The position numbers and the translations under genes are program-made. From Synchiropus splendidus (taxonomy: Eukaryota > Chordata > Actinopteri > Syngnathiformes > Callionymidae), in assembly GCF_027744825.2 (NCBI RefSeq), contig NC_071348.1, forward strand, positions 18,447,563-18,511,562: 64,000 nucleotides of DNA, read 5' to 3'. The notes beneath the pieces are model-generated. The model did not search any database and was not told the DNA's origin. It saw nothing but the letters and a program-made list of their open reading frames with translations. Position 1 is the stretch's first letter; every line of letters starts with the position of its first letter. Shown piece after piece: positions 62,250 through 64,000 of this stretch.

Positions 62250-63001
62250 ATGTTGATAACTTTGGAAAAACACTTCAGACAGCTTAGATTTGATGTGCAA
62301 ATACTAGAAAGACCCTTTCTGCTATAGTGGGACGTGAAAATTTCATGTTCTGAAGCTTCCATGCAAAGTTATGGCACAATGCAGACAACGCGTTTTCAGC
62401 CTGAGATAAGGTCGATTCTGGAACGCCAAACGTAAAAATGTTGATAAATTTGGAAAAACATTTCAGACAGCTTAGATTTGATGTGCAACTACTAGAAAGA
62501 CCCTTTCTGCTGTAGTGGGAGGTGAAAATTTCATGTTCTGAAGATTCCTTGCAAAGTTATGGCACAATGCAGGAAACGCGTTTTCAGCCTGAGATAAGGT
62601 GGGTTCCGGAACGCCAAACATAAAAATGTTGATAACTTTGGAAAAACATTTCAGACAGCTTAGATTTGATGTGCAACTACTAGAAAGACCCTTTCTGCTG
62701 TAGTGGGAGGTGAAAATTTCATTTTCTGAAGCTTCCCTGCAAAGTTATGGCACAATGCCGAAAACACGTTTTCAGCCTGAGATAAGGTGGGTTCCGGAAC
62801 GCCAAACATAAAAATGTTGATAATTTTGGAAAAACACTTCAGACAGCTTAGATTTGATGTGCAACTACTAGAAAGACCCTTTCTGCTATAGTGGGAGGTG
62901 AACATTTCATGTTCTGAAGCTTCCCTGCAAAGTTATGGCACAATGCAGAAAACGCGTTTTCAACCTGAGATACGGTGGGTTCCGGAACGCCAAACATAAA
63001 A
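62250..63001. repeat. Tetrameric HOR J copy 1 (752 bp)
   Basis: Four monomers: GTGCAAATACTAG with GGGACGTG; CGTAAAAATG with ATAAATTTGG and GAAGATTCCTTGC; AACATTTCAG with GCTGTAGTGG and TTTCATTTTCTG; ATAATTTTGG with GTGAACATTTC. The next 390 bp repeat the first two monomers at 752 bp. Confidence 0.86.
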
Positions 63002-63395
63002 ATGTTGATAACTTTGGAAAAACACTTCAGACAGCTTAGATTTGATGTGCAAATACTAGAAAGACCCTTTCTGCTATAGTGGGACGTGAAAATTTCATGT
63101 TCTGAAGCTTCCATGCAAAGTTATGGCACAATGCAGACAACGCTTTTTCAGCCTGAGATAAGGTCGATTCTGGAACGCCAAACGTAAAAATGTTGATAAA
63201 TTTGGAAAAACATTTCAGACAGCTTAGATTTGATGTGCAACTACTAGAAAGACCCTTTCTGCTGTAGTGGGAGGTGAAAATTTCATGTTCTGAAGATTCC
63301 TTGCAAAGTTATGGCAACATGCAGGAAACGCGTTTTCAGCCTGAGATAAGGTGGGTTCCGGAACGCCAAACATAAAAATGTTGATAACTTTGGAA
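63002..63395. repeat. Tetrameric HOR J copy 2, partial (about 2 monomers)
   Basis: Repeats GTGCAAATACTAG with GGGACGTG and then ATAAATTTGG with GAAGATTCCTTGC. A swapped pair of bases is seen in GGCAACATGC near 63313 (elsewhere GGCACAATGC). Similarity to J copy 1 ends near 63395, where CACTTCAG and GAAGTGC introduce block I. Confidence 0.85.
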
Positions 63396-64000
63396 AAACA
63401 CTTCAGACAGCTTAGATTTGAAGTGCAACTACTAGAAAGACGCTTTCTGCTATAGTGGGAGGTGAAAATTTCATGTTCTGAAGATTCCCTGCAAAGTTAT
63501 GGCACAATGCAGAAAACGCGTTTTCAGCCTGAGATAAGGTGGGTTCCGGAACGCCAAACATAAAAATGTTGATAATTTTGGAAAAACACTTCAGACAGCT
63601 TAGATTTGATGTGCAACTACTAGAAAGACCCTTTCTGCTATAGTAGGAGGTGAACATTTCATGTTCTGAAGCTTCCCTGAGAAGTTATGGCACAATGCAG
63701 AAAACGCGTTTTCAGCCTGAGACAAGGTGGTTTCCAAAACGCCAAACGTAAAAATGTTGATAACTTTGGAACAACACTTCAGATAGCTTAGATTTAATGT
63801 GCAACTACTAGAAATACCCTTTCTGCTATAGTGGGAGGTGAAAATGTCATTTTCTGAACCTTCCCTGCAAAGTTATGGCACAATGCGTGAAACGCGTTTT
63901 CAGCCTGAGATAAGGTCGATTCCGGAACGCCAAACATAAAAATGTTGATAACTTTGGAAAAACACTTCAGACAGCTTACATTTGATGTGCAACTACTAGA
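63378..64000. repeat. Block I, third occurrence, cut by the window edge
   Basis: Matches 59054-59676 at a distance of 4324 bp: GAAGTGC with AAGACGC, ATAATTTTGG with GTAGGAGG, GGAACAACAC with CAGATAGC, GATTTAATG with GAAATACCC, and TTACATTTG. It runs off the right edge in mid-monomer, so the array continues. Confidence 0.87.

Larger units (their letters stand above)
1..64000. repeat. 188-bp tandem satellite array filling the window
   Basis: Every part of the window is a copy of one monomer of about 188 bp, all in the same orientation. The phase marker AAAAATGTTGAT (or a close variant) recurs from 30 to 63942; 340 periods of exactly 188 bp would be 63920 bp and the observed span is 63912 bp. 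Indels are rare (local drift stays between about -6 and -11 bp), while substitutions are common. No interrupting transposon, inversion or unique sequence is seen. Monomer size, homogeneity and layered higher-order repeats are typical of eukaryotic centromeric or pericentromeric satellites; the centromeric role is inferred, not shown. A subtelomeric or other heterochromatic knob is the alternative. Both ends are cut in mid-monomer, so the array is larger than the window. Confidence 0.98.

Noticed and set aside
1..64000. CRISPR array
   Set aside because: The repeats are about 188 bp without unique spacers. Adjacent units are direct copies of each other, and there are no cas genes.
1..64000. Transposable element or retrotransposon insertion in the array
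   Set aside because: The 188-bp phase is kept from end to end with only 8 bp net drift. There is no non-satellite stretch, long terminal repeat, target-site duplication or poly(A) tail.
1..64000. Telomeric repeats, rDNA spacer or tRNA genes
   Set aside because: No short G-rich telomere unit, no recognisable rRNA sequence, and no cloverleaf-forming sequence with both arms was found. The B-box-like motif alone is not a tRNA.

Overview
The whole window is one uninterrupted head-to-tail tandem array of a roughly 188-bp A+T-rich satellite monomer, always in the same orientation. I count 340 repeat periods between the first phase marker (an ATG inside AAAAATGTTGAT, at 30) and the last (at 63942). 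The net length drift is only 8 bp from exact 188-bp spacing. The array enters and leaves the window in mid-monomer, so it continues on both sides. I find no supportable protein gene, rRNA, tRNA, transposon, telomere repeat or unique sequence. The many short open frames on both strands are by-products of the repeat. The organism is almost certainly a eukaryote, and the setting is most likely a centromere or another large heterochromatic satellite block. The monomer size is in the nucleosome-sized range common for centromeric satellites of plants and animals. I do not recognise the family and name no species. Frequent TG/CA variants at CpG sites suggest a genome with CpG methylation.

Layout. 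(1) 1-7543: older, diverged monomers with a 7-monomer higher-order repeat (HOR A, 1315 bp, about 2.5 copies at 1155-4404) and a deleted relic of it at 5970-6650. (2) 7544-13559: HOR B, a 10-monomer, 1880-bp unit in three copies, two of them shortened or altered by in-phase monomer fusions. (3) 13560-22494: a junction, block X, then HOR C (14 monomers, about 2632 bp, two full copies and one partial). (4) 22582-27093: HOR D (12 monomers, 2256 bp, two copies). (5) 27094-42506: super-HOR E, a 41-monomer, about 7.7-kb unit in two nearly identical copies, each built as 12+9+12+8 monomers from C- and D-type pieces. (6) 42507-56185: an about 8.8-kb compound unit F with a nested 17-monomer duplication (G, 3197 bp), followed by a second, shortened copy. 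(7) 56234-64000: short-period HORs (376-bp dimers, a 752-bp tetramer) and a block repeated three times.

The parts are related by descent rather than by function. Types from B reappear once per unit in C and E; C minus two monomers gives the 12-mer of E; C joined to D gives its 9-mer; C minus six gives its 8-mer. The arrangement reads as a record of repeated unequal exchange between monomers in perfect phase. The most recently amplified material (D and E) lies near the middle and the most diverged at the left end.

Within the monomer I see several short dyad symmetries and a nested inverted repeat. These are the most interesting possible functional signals. No undescribed gene system is visible. 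Coordinates of HOR copies are anchored on the repeat's ATG phase marker, so block edges are accurate only to within the shared sequence at each exchange point.
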